Part shown: positions 33,067 to 43,353 of the stretch, piece by piece
Position numbering within the stretch: position 1 is the first letter of the stretch
Layout: each line of letters starts with the position of its first letter
DNA from: UBA5078 sp964538025
GTDB lineage: Bacteria; Pseudomonadota; Gammaproteobacteria; Pseudomonadales; Pseudohongiellaceae
Length of the DNA: 64,000 nucleotides
Reading direction: 5' to 3'
NCBI GenBank assembly: GCA_964538025.1
Contig: CAZICZ010000002.1
Location: forward strand, 62,001-126,000
Made by a program: the position numbers and the translations under genes
Notes under the pieces: generated by a model
What the model was told of the DNA's origin: nothing
Databases searched by the model: none
What the model saw: only the letters and a program-made list of their open reading frames with translations

Positions 33067-34232
33067 TTTGCACCTCCTGCCGCTGCTACTACTTTTTCCG
33101 CAGCGTCAGTGAGACTGGTAGCCGCAATAATGTTCAATCCACTTTCACCAAGGACTTTGCGACCCAATTCGGCATTATTGCCTTCCAGACGCACAACCAC
33201 GGGGACGGAAACGCCGACTTCCGATACCGCCCCGATAATGCCTTCAGCGATCATGTCGCAACGGACGATGCCGCCAAAGATGTTAATCAGTACTGCTTTA
33301 ACATTCTGATCAGACAAAATGATCTTGAATGCTTCTGTGACGCGCTCCTTCGTTGCGCCTCCCCCAACATCCAGGAAATTTGCAGGGGCACCTCCGTGCA
33401 ATTGCACGATATCCATGGTCCCCATTGCGAGTCCTGCACCATTGACCATGCATCCGATGTTGCCGTCCAATGCGACGTAATTCAGCTCCCATTTTGCGGC
33501 TCTGGCTTCCCGGGCATCATCTTGGCTGGAATCATGCATTTCCCGTAACTTTGGTTGCCTGAACATGGCATTGCCGTCGATATTGATTTTGCCGTCCAGA
33601 CAATGAAGGTTTCCTTGCGCCGTAATCACAAGCGGGTTGATTTCCAGCAGGGCCAGATCGAAATCGGCAAACAATTTGGCCAACCCTAAAAACAATTTAG
33701 TGAACTGTTTCACTTGGGTTTCGTTTAAGCCCAGTTTGAATGCGAGCTCACGGGCTTGGAAAGGCTGCGCACCCACCAGTGGGTCTATAGTGGCACGAAG
33801 GATTTTCTCGGGGGTTTCTTCCGCGACTTTCTCAATTTCAACGCCGCCTTCGGTAGACGCCATGAAAACGATGCGACGAGTGGAACGATCCACAACGGCG
33901 CCGAGATACAGCTCTTTGGCGATGTCTGTACAGGTCTCGACGAGAATTTTGCTAACGGGTTGTCCGTTCGCATCTGTCTGGTAGGTCACCAAGTTTTTAC
34001 CCAACCATTTCTCTGCAAATGCCTTGATTTCCTCTTTACTGCTGACAAGCTTCACACCCCCTGCTTTGCCACGACCTCCGGCATGCACTTGCGCCTTAAC
34101 AACCCATTGGCTGCCTCCGATTTTGTCCGCCGCCGCAGCAGCTTCCTCGGGCGTATCTACCGCGAATCCCGTCGAAACAGGCAATCCATATTCGGCAAAC
34201 AACTGCTTAGCCTGATACTCGTGTAAATTCAT
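33063..34232 (-). CDS. sucC: Succinyl-CoA synthetase beta subunit
   Basis: Partner of SucD. The N-terminus MNLHEYQAKQLF starts an ATP-grasp domain (VVKAQVHAGGRGKAGGVKL); the C-terminal ligase domain has NIFGGIVRCDMIA and VVRLEGNNAELG. Length is 389 residues. It is coupled to sucD by a 4-bp overlap and follows lpdA by 48 bp. Confidence 0.97.
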   Translation of the reverse strand: MNLHEYQAKQLFAEYGLPVSTGFAVDTPEEAAAAADKIGGSQWVVKAQVHAGGRGKAGGVKLVSSKEEIKAFAEKWLGKNLVTYQTDANGQPVSKILVETCTDIAKELYLGAVVDRSTRRIVFMASTEGGVEIEKVAEETPEKILRATIDPLVGAQPFQARELAFKLGLNETQVKQFTKLFLGLAKLFADFDLALLEINPLVITAQGNLHCLDGKINIDGNAMFRQPKLREMHDSSQDDAREARAAKWELNYVALDGNIGCMVNGAGLAMGTMDIVQLHGGAPANFLDVGGGATKERVTEAFKIILSDQNVKAVLINIFGGIVRCDMIAEGIIGAVSEVGVSVPVVVRLEGNNAELGRKVLGESGLNIIAATSLTDAAEKVVAAAGGAK

Positions 34233-34280
34233 ACTGCTTCCTCATGCATTTTGAAATTCAAAAAAATCGAGCGAATTAAT

Positions 34281-35726
34281 TCATTTCTTTCGTTTGTTCA
34301 CGCCGTGAATTGCATGTCCCCCGACAGCAAGTGCTGCTTCGTGCACGGCTTCAGACAATGTGGGATGAGAGAACATGGTGAGCCCAATATCCTCAGCGCT
34401 TGCACTGAACTCCATTGCGATGACCATCTGTTGCATCATGTCAGCGGCGCTTGGGCCGATGATATGACAACCTAAAATGCGATCTGTTTTCGCGTCAGCG
34501 ATAATCTTCACAAGGCCTTCTGATTCGTTTGCGGCCATCGCTCGGCCGTTAATACTGAAGGGGAAAGTGCCAACGCTGTATTCACGCCCGTCTGCTTTAA
34601 GTTGCTCTTCAGTTTTTCCAACCCACGCAATCTCTGGATGCGTGTAGATAACAAATGGGACAAGGTCATAGTTGACCTGAGTCTTTTTACCGACGATTCG
34701 TTCCGCGACCATAACGCCCTCTTCCATCCCTTTATGGGCAAGCATCGGTCCACGTACGAGATCTCCGCAGGCATAAACACCGGGGACGGAGGTGGCACAA
34801 CTTTCATCAACGACGACAAAACCCCGTTTGTCTAATTCGATACCGGCATCGGGAGACAGCAGGTTTTCCGACACGGGACGACGTCCTACTGCGACGATCA
34901 ATTTGTCAAATGTCGCCTCTTGTTCACCGTCTTTATCGGTGTAGCTCACCACGACTGTCTTTGATTTTCCTTTTGAAACTTTGCTTCCGGTGACTTTTGC
35001 ACCCAACTTGATGTTCAGCCCCTGCTTTGTCAGGATCTTGAGGGCTTCCTTCGAAAGTTGCCCGTCTACTGCCGGCAGAAATGCGTCCATCGCTTCCAGG
35101 ACGGTCACCTCTGCTCCCAGACGAGACCAAACGCTACCAAGTTCCAATCCAATCACGCCTGCGCCGATCACACCCAAACGCTTGGGAACACTGCTGAACT
35201 CGAGAGCGCCAGTCGAATCAACAATGGTGTCGTTGTCGATGGGTGCTGGCGGAATATTAATGGGCGTCGATCCTGCACAAAGAATGACATTCTCTGCCTG
35301 CAACTCGACCACACTGCCATCGTGTTTTGTAACCTGCACTTTCTTACCCGCCAGAAGCTTTCCGAAGCCAGCAATACCTTCCACTTTATTAGCAGTGAAG
35401 AGTTGCTTAACTCCTGACGTTAACTGACCAACAATTTTGGTTTTTCGGGCAATCATCGCAGGCACGTCAATTGAAATACCTGTGGCATTAATGCCGTGAG
35501 TCTTAAAATCTTTCTGGGCTTCGACAAATTTATGGGAAGAATCCAGAAGTGCCTTGGAGGGGATACATCCTACATTCAGGCAAGTCCCACCATACACAGC
35601 GTTGTTCTTGTCATCGTGCCATTTCTCTACGCAGGCGGTTTTCAGTCCGAGTTGTGCGCAACGAATCGCTGCGACGTACCCTGCGGGTCCGGCACCAATC
35701 ACAATAACATCGTATTTATCAGTCAT
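34281..35726 (-). CDS. lpdA: Dihydrolipoyl dehydrogenase (E3)
   Basis: FAD-enzyme that reoxidises the lipoyl group of the 2-oxoglutarate dehydrogenase complex and passes electrons to NAD+. The FAD motif is GAGPAG (residues 11-16), the redox disulfide is GGTCLNVGC (Cys49, Cys54), and the C-terminal HPTLSE holds the catalytic His. Length is 481 residues. Its place between sucB and sucCD, as in Pseudomonas, marks it as the E3 for this complex. Confidence 0.96.
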   Translation of the reverse strand: MTDKYDVIVIGAGPAGYVAAIRCAQLGLKTACVEKWHDDKNNAVYGGTCLNVGCIPSKALLDSSHKFVEAQKDFKTHGINATGISIDVPAMIARKTKIVGQLTSGVKQLFTANKVEGIAGFGKLLAGKKVQVTKHDGSVVELQAENVILCAGSTPINIPPAPIDNDTIVDSTGALEFSSVPKRLGVIGAGVIGLELGSVWSRLGAEVTVLEAMDAFLPAVDGQLSKEALKILTKQGLNIKLGAKVTGSKVSKGKSKTVVVSYTDKDGEQEATFDKLIVAVGRRPVSENLLSPDAGIELDKRGFVVVDESCATSVPGVYACGDLVRGPMLAHKGMEEGVMVAERIVGKKTQVNYDLVPFVIYTHPEIAWVGKTEEQLKADGREYSVGTFPFSINGRAMAANESEGLVKIIADAKTDRILGCHIIGPSAADMMQQMVIAMEFSASAEDIGLTMFSHPTLSEAVHEAALAVGGHAIHGVNKRKK

Positions 35727-35756
35727 AATTTACTCGCATACTTTTGGGCGGTTGAA

Positions 35757-36956
35757 TTAGATTTCCAGAAGAATTCGTGCTGGGTCTTCAAGCAGATCCT
35801 TGATAGTTACCAGGAACTGAACGGCCTCCTTGCCATCGATCATGCGGTGATCGTATGAAAGAGCCAGATACATCATGGGGCGAATTACCACCTGGCCATT
35901 CACGGCGACGGGTCGGTCCTGAATCTTATGCATTCCAAGAATGGCGGTCTGCGGAGGGTTCAGAATTGGCGTTGAAAGAAGAGAGCCAAATACGCCCCCG
36001 TTGGAAATAGTGAAGGTTCCCCCAGTCATTTCGTCAATCGACAGCTTTCCGTCCTGCGCCTTGACGCCAAACTCCCGAATTTGTGCTTCGATCTGTGCCA
36101 AGCCCATATGATCGGCATTTCTGAGTACGGGAACTACTAGGCCGCGAGGAGATGAAACTGCGACACCAATATCCTGGTACCCGTGGTACACGATGTCGTT
36201 GCCGTCGATGGATGCGTTGACCGCCGGGAATCGCTTGAGAGCCTCAATACTGGCTCGTACGAAAAAGGACATAAAGCCAAGTCGAACGCCATCATGGCTC
36301 TTTTCAAAAAGATCCTTGTATTTATTACGTAACGCCATGACGGGAGCCATGTCGACCTCGTTAAAAGTCGTCAGCATGGCAGTTGACTGACTGGCCTGTA
36401 GAAGTCTTTCCGCCACTTTGGCGCGAAGCCGACTCATGGGGACACGTTCTTCAACACGACCTGATGAGGTATCGATTGCAGCGCGGACTTCGGTATCACC
36501 ACCGCCTGTCGATTTTTTGGCAACAGCATCAAGGACGTCTTCTTTGGTCACACGTCCGTTCTTTCCTGTGCCTTTGATCGCATCAATGTTTATGGCGTTT
36601 TCCTGTGCGATTTTCTTGGCTGCAGGGCTCAGAAGTGGCTCCTCTGCCGTTGTTTCCTGCTTGGCGGAAACTGCAGCACTTGCCGCTGCCACAACGGGAG
36701 TTGTGCCGGCAGAGACTGCTCCTGCTTCTACCAAAGCGATGAGCTCGTTACTGACAATCGTGTCGCCCGTATTTTTAATAATTTTTTGCAAGAGACCATC
36801 AGCAGGCGACACAACTTCAATGACAACTTTGTCGGTCTCGATATCAACGAGAAGCTCATCTCGCTTCACCATCTCCCCTGCTTTTTTATGCCAAGTCGCA
36901 ATCGTGCCATCAGGTACTGATTCAGGGAGGGTTGGCGCTTTAATTTCAATAGTCAT
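35757..36956 (-). CDS. sucB: Dihydrolipoyllysine succinyltransferase (E2 of 2-oxoglutarate dehydrogenase)
   Basis: Core E2 enzyme. One N-terminal lipoyl domain has the modified Lys in DIETDKVV (residue about 43). An Ala-rich linker leads to the peripheral-subunit-binding domain (LLSPAAKKIAQENAI, NGRVTKEDVL), then the catalytic domain with SYDHRMIDGKEA, whose His and Asp are catalytic. Length is 399 residues. It lies 32 bp after sucA. Confidence 0.96.
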   Translation of the reverse strand: MTIEIKAPTLPESVPDGTIATWHKKAGEMVKRDELLVDIETDKVVIEVVSPADGLLQKIIKNTGDTIVSNELIALVEAGAVSAGTTPVVAAASAAVSAKQETTAEEPLLSPAAKKIAQENAINIDAIKGTGKNGRVTKEDVLDAVAKKSTGGGDTEVRAAIDTSSGRVEERVPMSRLRAKVAERLLQASQSTAMLTTFNEVDMAPVMALRNKYKDLFEKSHDGVRLGFMSFFVRASIEALKRFPAVNASIDGNDIVYHGYQDIGVAVSSPRGLVVPVLRNADHMGLAQIEAQIREFGVKAQDGKLSIDEMTGGTFTISNGGVFGSLLSTPILNPPQTAILGMHKIQDRPVAVNGQVVIRPMMYLALSYDHRMIDGKEAVQFLVTIKDLLEDPARILLEI

Positions 36957-36988
36957 TTTTATAATCCTTCGCTCTGCTATTTAGATAT

Positions 36989-39829
36989 CTATTTGCTAAG
37001 TGTTAACGCTTGATCAAGAAACTTGCGCAGTTGTTCCAGATGCAGCGCAGGGTATCCTGCTGCTGGAGATGCTGACGCTTCCCGGCCTGCATAATTCAAG
37101 GGCACTCCGGGTTTAAGTTCTTCGGCAACGCGTCTCATATGGTGTTGGCTCGAATACCAAGCACCTTGATTCATTGGTTCTTCTTGACACCAAACAACTT
37201 CCGTAAAATTCGGATAAATCGACATCGCGGTACGCAAGTCATCCGACGGGAACGGATACAACTGCTCAAGTCTAATAATGGCGATATTGTCGATCCCCCT
37301 TGCGCGACGCTCTTGGCGAAGGTCGTAATAGACTTTTCCACTGCACAGGATGATGCGCTGGACCGAAGAAGCATTGATTTCATCGGTTTCGCCAATCACT
37401 ACCTGGAAAGTGCCTTCGGCCAATTCTTGCAATGTAGAGGTGCTTTCTTTATGTCGAAGGAGGCTCTTGGGCGACATGACCACGAGTGGTTTTCGAAGTG
37501 GGCATAGCACCTGTCGACGCAGCATGTGAAAGACCTGAGCGGACGTCGTTGGCAAACACACTTGAATATTGTGTTCTGCACATAATTGCAGGAAACGCTC
37601 AAGGCGGGCCGATGAATGCTCAGGGCCTTGTCCTTCGTATCCGTGAGGTAACAACATGGTCAGGCCGCAAAGCCGTTGCCATTTATTTTCACCGCTGGTA
37701 ATAAATTGGTCGATTACAACCTGTGCAGAGTTGGCAAAGTCTCCAAACTGTGCCTCCCAAATAATGAGAGCATTAGGGGTTGTCGTCGCATACCCGTACT
37801 CAAAGGCAAGCACCGCTTCCTCTGAAAGGAGCGAATCGTAAATAGAAAACGCCCGTTCGTCGGGAGTCAATGACTGCAGGGGGATGTATTCCGAATCGTC
37901 TTCCTGATCGTGGAGTACTGCGTGACGATGGGAGAATGTTCCACGTCCAACGTCCTGGCCAGTGATTCGGACCTTGTTTCCGCTCGTCAAAATGCTGGCG
38001 TACGCTAGGGTTTCTGCAAATCCCCAGTCGACAGGTTTTTCTCCCTCTGCCATCTGGATTCGATCATCAATGATCTTCTGCACTTGTTTATGCAGTTTGA
38101 TATTCGGAGGAATCACGACCAGCTTTCGGGCAAGTCCTTGCAGGGTATTGATCTTGATGGTGGTGTTATAGTGCGGCGTCCATTCATGACCAAGGTAGGG
38201 ACTCCAGTCCACAAACAGCTCGACAGAAGGCTGCTTGACCAATGACTTTACAACATGCTCCCCCGTGTCCAGCGCCTTTCTGTATGAAGTATTAAGAAAC
38301 TCCGCCTCTTCCTCGGTAATTATGGATTCCGCAATCAGCTTCTCGGCATAAAGCGTACGCGTAGTTTTCTGATGACGAATCTGATTGTACATCAGAGGTT
38401 GCGTGCTGGAGGGCTCATCAGTTTCATTGTGACCGCGTCGGCGGTAACAAATCAGGTCGATTACGACATCCTTTTTGAACTCGTATCGGAAATCCAACGC
38501 CAATTGCGTTACAAAGAGAACCGCTTCAGGATCATCACCATTCACGTGGAAAATCGGAGCCTGAACCATTCTTGCTACATCGGTACAGTATTCCGTTGAA
38601 CGAGCATCTTCCCGGCGGCTTGTGGTGAACCCTACCTGATTATTCACGATGATATGGACAGTTCCGCCCGTGGAATACGCACGAGTCTGTGACATCTGGA
38701 AGGTTTCCATGACCACGCCCTGTCCGGCAAACGCTGCATCGCCATGAATGATTATCGGAACTACTTTATTACCCGACCTGTCATTTCGACGATCCTGACG
38801 CGCTCGAACAGACCCTTCTACTACAGGCGACACGATCTCAAGATGAGAAGGGTTGAACGCCATGGCCAGGTGTACTTCCCCACCTGGGGTCATGATGTTT
38901 GAAGAGAAGCCCTGGTGATACTTCACATCCCCTGAGCTTTTATAGGTGGCTCGCCCTTCGAACTCGCTGAACAAGTCAGCAGGATTCTTTCCAAGGGTAT
39001 TCACGAGCAGATTCAAACGCCCCCGATGTGCCATGCCAATGACAATCTCTTTGGCGCCATAGCTACCGGAGCGCTGTATCAATTCATCAACCAAGGGAAC
39101 GAGGCTTTCGCCTCCTTCAAGGCCGAAGCGCTTGGTTCCGGGGTACTTTGAATCCAGATGCTTTTCAAGACCCTCGGCGGCGCTCAGTCTTTCGAGAAGA
39201 TGACGTTTTACATCGGCAGGAAAATCCGGGCTTCCGTGATTGGTTTCGATGCGCTTCTGAATCCATTGCTTTTCCGCCAGGTCGACGATGTGCATGAATT
39301 CATAGCCGATCGAACCACAATAAATCTTTTCGAGGATTTCAACGATTTCCCTTAGCGACGCCTTGTCTTTTTTGATGAACAAGGAGCCCGTTTGAAAGAC
39401 AGTGGAATGGTCGACGGGTGACAGTCCGTGGAAATCAAGTTGCAAATCGGGAACTTGTTCGCGTCGCATCAGGTGCAAGGGGTCGAGCGAAGCCTTCTGG
39501 TGTCCTCGTACGCGATAGGAACTGATGAGATGAAGGACCTGAACCTGCTTGTTTGAATGCTCTGAATTAACGACTGCGTCACTGGTCAGGACAGGCTTGA
39601 ACCGGCTTGTCTTACCCAGTTTTTTAAAATATTCCTGGACCTCCAAATGTGAAATATCCGATTGCGTTGAATCGGATATTTTCGGGAGGGACTGGAAATA
39701 TGATCGCCATTCTTGCGGAACCGAATCCGGATCCTGAAGATACTGATCATACAACTGCTCGACATACCCCGCGTTCCCGCCTGAGAGATGTCCAGACTTC
39801 CACATTAATTCCATAATGCTTTCGTGCAT
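36989..39829 (-). CDS. sucA: 2-oxoglutarate dehydrogenase E1 component
   Basis: Thiamine-diphosphate enzyme that decarboxylates 2-oxoglutarate. The N-terminal LWKSGHLSGGNAGYVEQLY-like helix, GMAHRGRLNLLVN, IHGDAAFAGQGVV and the C-terminal LPHGYEGQGPEHSSAR are characteristic. Length is 946 residues. It lies between sdhB and sucB; a structured 85-bp gap separates it from sdhB. Confidence 0.97.
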   Translation of the reverse strand: MHESIMELMWKSGHLSGGNAGYVEQLYDQYLQDPDSVPQEWRSYFQSLPKISDSTQSDISHLEVQEYFKKLGKTSRFKPVLTSDAVVNSEHSNKQVQVLHLISSYRVRGHQKASLDPLHLMRREQVPDLQLDFHGLSPVDHSTVFQTGSLFIKKDKASLREIVEILEKIYCGSIGYEFMHIVDLAEKQWIQKRIETNHGSPDFPADVKRHLLERLSAAEGLEKHLDSKYPGTKRFGLEGGESLVPLVDELIQRSGSYGAKEIVIGMAHRGRLNLLVNTLGKNPADLFSEFEGRATYKSSGDVKYHQGFSSNIMTPGGEVHLAMAFNPSHLEIVSPVVEGSVRARQDRRNDRSGNKVVPIIIHGDAAFAGQGVVMETFQMSQTRAYSTGGTVHIIVNNQVGFTTSRREDARSTEYCTDVARMVQAPIFHVNGDDPEAVLFVTQLALDFRYEFKKDVVIDLICYRRRGHNETDEPSSTQPLMYNQIRHQKTTRTLYAEKLIAESIITEEEAEFLNTSYRKALDTGEHVVKSLVKQPSVELFVDWSPYLGHEWTPHYNTTIKINTLQGLARKLVVIPPNIKLHKQVQKIIDDRIQMAEGEKPVDWGFAETLAYASILTSGNKVRITGQDVGRGTFSHRHAVLHDQEDDSEYIPLQSLTPDERAFSIYDSLLSEEAVLAFEYGYATTTPNALIIWEAQFGDFANSAQVVIDQFITSGENKWQRLCGLTMLLPHGYEGQGPEHSSARLERFLQLCAEHNIQVCLPTTSAQVFHMLRRQVLCPLRKPLVVMSPKSLLRHKESTSTLQELAEGTFQVVIGETDEINASSVQRIILCSGKVYYDLRQERRARGIDNIAIIRLEQLYPFPSDDLRTAMSIYPNFTEVVWCQEEPMNQGAWYSSQHHMRRVAEELKPGVPLNYAGREASASPAAGYPALHLEQLRKFLDQALTLSK

Positions 39830-39851
39830 TTGATTTGATCCTGGGGTTTAG

Positions 39852-39905
39852 GTAGACGCCTCACGTTCAGAAGCCGTCAGATGATTCAATCTGACGAAGG
39901 TCTAC
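39852..39905 (-). other. Nested inverted repeats between sdhB and sucA
   Basis: An inner 8-bp stem (39875-39882 with 39889-39896) lies inside an outer 6-bp stem (39852-39857 with 39900-39905). No strong U-tract follows on the minus strand. It could be a processing site, mRNA-stabilising structure or weak attenuator in the sdh-suc transcript. Confidence 0.5.
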
Positions 39906-39914
39906 AAATAAAAA

Positions 39915-40619
39915 TTAACTGGCTCTTTGCAAAAGCATCGAACGAATGTGTCCGATGGCTCTGGTGGGATTCAATCCCTTCGGACAAACCGCCACGCAAT
40001 TCATGATGCCTCGGCATCGGAACACTGAAAACGGATCTTCCAGATTTGCAAGTCGCTCATCAGTTGCCGTGTCTCTACTGTCCGCAAGGAATCGATAGGC
40101 TTGCAACAACCCAGCGGGACCGATGAACTTGTCAGGATTCCACCAGAAAGAAGGACAATTGGTGCTGCAGCATGCACACAGAATACATTCGTAAAGGCCG
40201 TCAAGTTTCTCGCGTTCTTCGGGGCTCTGTAAGCGTTCAATGGCAGGAGCAGGAGAATTATTGATCAAGTAAGGTTGAATCTTTTCAAACTGCTTGTAGA
40301 ACACAGACATGTCGACAACCAGATCGCGCACCACTGGCATTCCCGGTAGTGGACGTAAGATCAATTTGCCGTTCTTCGCTGCTGATGAAACGGGGGTAAT
40401 GCACGCAAGACCATTCGTTCCATTCATGTTCATTCCATCGGAGCCGCAGACACCTTCCCTGCAAGAGCGACGATAAGCAATGCTTGGATCCTGACGTTTC
40501 AGAAGCTCCAAAACATCCAGTACCATCAAATCCTTTCCTCCAGGAAGTTCAATTTCATAATCCTGCATACGCGGCTTGTCATCGACTTCTGGATTGTAGC
40601 GATACAGACTTACTAACAC
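39915..40619 (-). CDS. sdhB: Succinate dehydrogenase iron-sulfur subunit
   Basis: Carries electrons from SdhA to quinone through three clusters. The [2Fe-2S] ligands are in SCREGVCGSDGMNMNG and the later Cys, the [4Fe-4S] in CILCACCSTNCPS, and the [3Fe-4S] with the final ligands in CRGIMNCVAVCPKGL. Length is 234 residues. The start is a GTG at 40619. Confidence 0.97.
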   Translation of the reverse strand: MLVSLYRYNPEVDDKPRMQDYEIELPGGKDLMVLDVLELLKRQDPSIAYRRSCREGVCGSDGMNMNGTNGLACITPVSSAAKNGKLILRPLPGMPVVRDLVVDMSVFYKQFEKIQPYLINNSPAPAIERLQSPEEREKLDGLYECILCACCSTNCPSFWWNPDKFIGPAGLLQAYRFLADSRDTATDERLANLEDPFSVFRCRGIMNCVAVCPKGLNPTRAIGHIRSMLLQRAS

Positions 40620-40670
40620 GTTTGATTCCCTTGCCTGACAAATTCAGGTCGTTTTGTATACGGGGATAAA

Positions 40671-42443
40671 TTAATAGGTTCTGACCTTTGGCTCAAAAGC
40701 CGGCACGGTTTTCGGTGCAAAGTTCACTGCACGTTTGCCAACAGACTTGCTTGTTGGGAAATACAGGGAGTGGCATAGCCAGTTTTCGTCATCGCGTTCC
40801 TGATAGTCATCCCGTGCATGAGCTCCTCGACTTTCGGTTCGTGCTTCCGCTGCTATCGCTGTCGCTTCGGCGACTTCAAAGAGGTTCTCCAATTCGAGTG
40901 CTTCAATGCGCGCAGTGTTAAAGGCATTACTCTTGTCAGTCAGATTGATGTTGGCAACACGCTCTCTAAGGTCGGCAAGTTTCTTGATGCCTTCACGCAT
41001 GAAATCTCCTCTGCGGAAAACGCCGAAGTGATTTTGCATGATGCCCTGCAACTCAGTTCTTACCTGCGCAACACTTTCTCCTGAAGTCGTGGCATTCAAC
41101 CGTTGGAGACGGCTCATGGCCTGATCGATATCAGATTGGCTGGCGGTACGTTGTTCAATTCCCTGATGCAGCATTGACTCGATATGAATACCTGCCGCGC
41201 GACCAAAGACCACGAGATCCAGCAGGGAATTGCCGCCCAACCGGTTTGCACCGTGAACGGATACGTTCGCGACTTCTCCAACGGCAAACAGGCCTTCGAT
41301 GATCTTGTCTTTCCCGTTGCTGTCTTGGGCAATCGCCTGGCCGTGAATGTTGGTGGGAATACCGCCCATCATGTAGTGACATGTTGGAACGACGGGAATG
41401 GGCTCCTTCACAGGATCAACATGGGCAAATGTCCGCGAAAGCTCAAGAATGCCCGGCAGTTTCGCGTTCAGTACTTTCTCTCCAAGATGATCCAGCTTCA
41501 GAAGCACGTGATCTCCGTTCGGGCCAGCGCCGCGCCCCTCGAGAATTTCCAGAACCATCGAGCGCGCCACAACATCGCGTCCGGCAAGATCTTTCGCATT
41601 GGGCGCATACCGTTCCATGAATCGTTCGCCATCTTTATTGATCAGATAGCCCCCTTCTCCCCGGCAGCCTTCAGTGACGAGCGTGCCCGCGCCGTAAATG
41701 CCGGTGGGATGGAATTGCCACATCTCGATATCTTGCACAGGAAAACCCGCACGCAAAGCCATACCGACACCGTCGCCCGTACAAATCATCGCATTCGTGG
41801 TGGACGCATAAATTCGCCCTGCACCGCCTGTTGCGAAAACAGTGGCTTTTGACTGGATATAAACGGTTTCACCCGTTTCAATGCAAATGGCAACAACGCC
41901 GACGACAACGCCATCCTGGTTGCGAACCAGATCCGTTGCATACCACTCATTAAGGAAGACCGTTTTGTTTTTCAGATTTCCCTGGTACAGCGCGTGCAGC
42001 AGCGCATGGCCAGTTCTGTCGGCAGCGGCACACGTCCGTGCAGCCTGCCCGCCTTTGCCGTAATCTTTGGATTGACCGCCGAATGGACGTTGATAGATGC
42101 GACCGTTTTCCGTGCGGGAAAACGGCAATCCCATGTGCTCCAGCTCGAAAACCGTCTTGGGGCCTTCGCTGCACATGTACTCAATGGCATCCTGATCACC
42201 AATATAATCAGACCCCTTCACGGTGTCGTACATATGCCAACGCCAATCGTCGTTGGGGTCTGCGCTGGCGATAGCACAGGTGATACCACCCTGGGCTGAT
42301 ACGGTGTGTGAGCGGGTTGGAAAAACCTTACTGATAACGGCAGTTTTGTATCCTGATTGTGCAAGCTGCAACGCTGCACGCATGCCGGCTCCACCACCAC
42401 CGACGATTACCGCATCAAACGAAAGAGTCCGCATACCAGACAT
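40671..42443 (-). CDS. sdhA: Succinate dehydrogenase flavoprotein subunit
   Basis: Oxidises succinate to fumarate with covalently bound FAD. The FAD-binding GGGGAGMRAA is near residue 15, the FAD-linking His is in TRSHTVSAQGG, and the active-site segment includes TEGCRGEGGYL and the HxxxG quinone-side motif MGGIPTN. Length is 590 residues. It begins one base after the sdhD stop. Confidence 0.97.
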   Translation of the reverse strand: MSGMRTLSFDAVIVGGGGAGMRAALQLAQSGYKTAVISKVFPTRSHTVSAQGGITCAIASADPNDDWRWHMYDTVKGSDYIGDQDAIEYMCSEGPKTVFELEHMGLPFSRTENGRIYQRPFGGQSKDYGKGGQAARTCAAADRTGHALLHALYQGNLKNKTVFLNEWYATDLVRNQDGVVVGVVAICIETGETVYIQSKATVFATGGAGRIYASTTNAMICTGDGVGMALRAGFPVQDIEMWQFHPTGIYGAGTLVTEGCRGEGGYLINKDGERFMERYAPNAKDLAGRDVVARSMVLEILEGRGAGPNGDHVLLKLDHLGEKVLNAKLPGILELSRTFAHVDPVKEPIPVVPTCHYMMGGIPTNIHGQAIAQDSNGKDKIIEGLFAVGEVANVSVHGANRLGGNSLLDLVVFGRAAGIHIESMLHQGIEQRTASQSDIDQAMSRLQRLNATTSGESVAQVRTELQGIMQNHFGVFRRGDFMREGIKKLADLRERVANINLTDKSNAFNTARIEALELENLFEVAEATAIAAEARTESRGAHARDDYQERDDENWLCHSLYFPTSKSVGKRAVNFAPKTVPAFEPKVRTY

Positions 42444-42812
42444 TTACATACCCCATAGAATCTGAATACCCCAAACGAGGTATATGAACATCAGGACAAC
42501 GCTGCCAGCCTGAAAGAGAAGTCGAAGCACTGTTGCCTTCGCGCCAATCAGGTAGGTGGTGAGATAGTCTGTTGAGATTGTCCACAACCCAACCCAGGCG
42601 TGAGCACATAGCGCAATCAACGCCGCCAGACTGGCGATTCGGACCCAGGTTGTCTGGAACAAGGCATGCCACTGGGAATATGTCAGGTCAGGATGTTGCA
42701 CGAGGTAGCCGAGGAGCCCCACAAAATAAACACCCAGAATGATGGCGGTGATGCGCTGTACTACCCAATCGTAAAGGCCGCTGCGCCCAAAACTTGTGAC
42801 GTTCGTTACCAC
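42444..42812 (-). CDS. sdhD: Succinate dehydrogenase membrane anchor subunit
   Basis: A 122-residue three-TM anchor. The heme/quinone-side His and Tyr lie in CAHAWVGLWTISTDYL. It starts with GTG at 42812, overlaps the end of sdhC by 7 bp, and directly abuts sdhA. Confidence 0.93.
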   Translation of the reverse strand: MVTNVTSFGRSGLYDWVVQRITAIILGVYFVGLLGYLVQHPDLTYSQWHALFQTTWVRIASLAALIALCAHAWVGLWTISTDYLTTYLIGAKATVLRLLFQAGSVVLMFIYLVWGIQILWGM

Positions 42813-43180
42813 AGCCAGACTCCTGTCAGCACGATGCTGATTACTGAGAAGACAATGACGAGCTTCGCGCCAGTCTGCGCTCCCGAGAGGGTCTCACCGA
42901 TACCAAGATCCATGACCAAATGTTTGATCCCGGCGATCAGGTGGTAGAGAAGACCGGCCAGAACAGCCCAGACCAGTAATTTCACGGGGAGCATGTCGAG
43001 CCACATCCCAACATTGGAGAATCCCTGCTCCGAACTCAGCGATTCAGCAAACAGCCATAGCAGCACCGCGACGCCTGCAAAAATAAACACCCCGCTTATT
43101 CGGTGAAGAATTGAGGTGATTGCCGGGAGAGGTAGTCGAAGGGTCGAAAAATCTAGATTTTTGGGTCGATTATCTTTCAC
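42806..43180 (-). CDS. sdhC: Succinate dehydrogenase cytochrome b556 subunit
   Basis: A 124-residue three-TM subunit. RPKNLDF, SILHRISGVF and the heme-ligand region LYHLIAGIKHLVMD match the family. Translation starts from a GTG at 43180 without an obvious ribosome-binding site. It is the first gene of the sdhCDAB-sucAB-lpdA-sucCD run and is divergent from gltA. Confidence 0.93.
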   Translation of the reverse strand: MKDNRPKNLDFSTLRLPLPAITSILHRISGVFIFAGVAVLLWLFAESLSSEQGFSNVGMWLDMLPVKLLVWAVLAGLLYHLIAGIKHLVMDLGIGETLSGAQTGAKLVIVFSVISIVLTGVWLW

Positions 43181-43297
43181 AGAGGTTAGGGTTTCGTGAG
43201 GCCCAAACGGGCGCGGTTAATGGGAGTGATCGGTCATGTAAAGAAGCCGATCTGTTTGATTATGCGTACATTTAATGCGCGCGTAATTAGGGGGTGG

Positions 43298-43326
43298 AGT
43301 ATAGACTCATGACCGGGGGAATACAA
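43298..43326 (-). promoter_or_regulatory. Candidate sdhC promoter
   Basis: On the minus strand TTGTAT (43321-43326) and TATACT (43298-43303) are 17 bp apart. The -10 matches consensus at five of six bases, the -35 at three. The predicted leader is about 110 nt. Confidence 0.45.
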
Positions 43327-43353
43327 TAAAACCGAGGTCAATTTCGCGAATGA

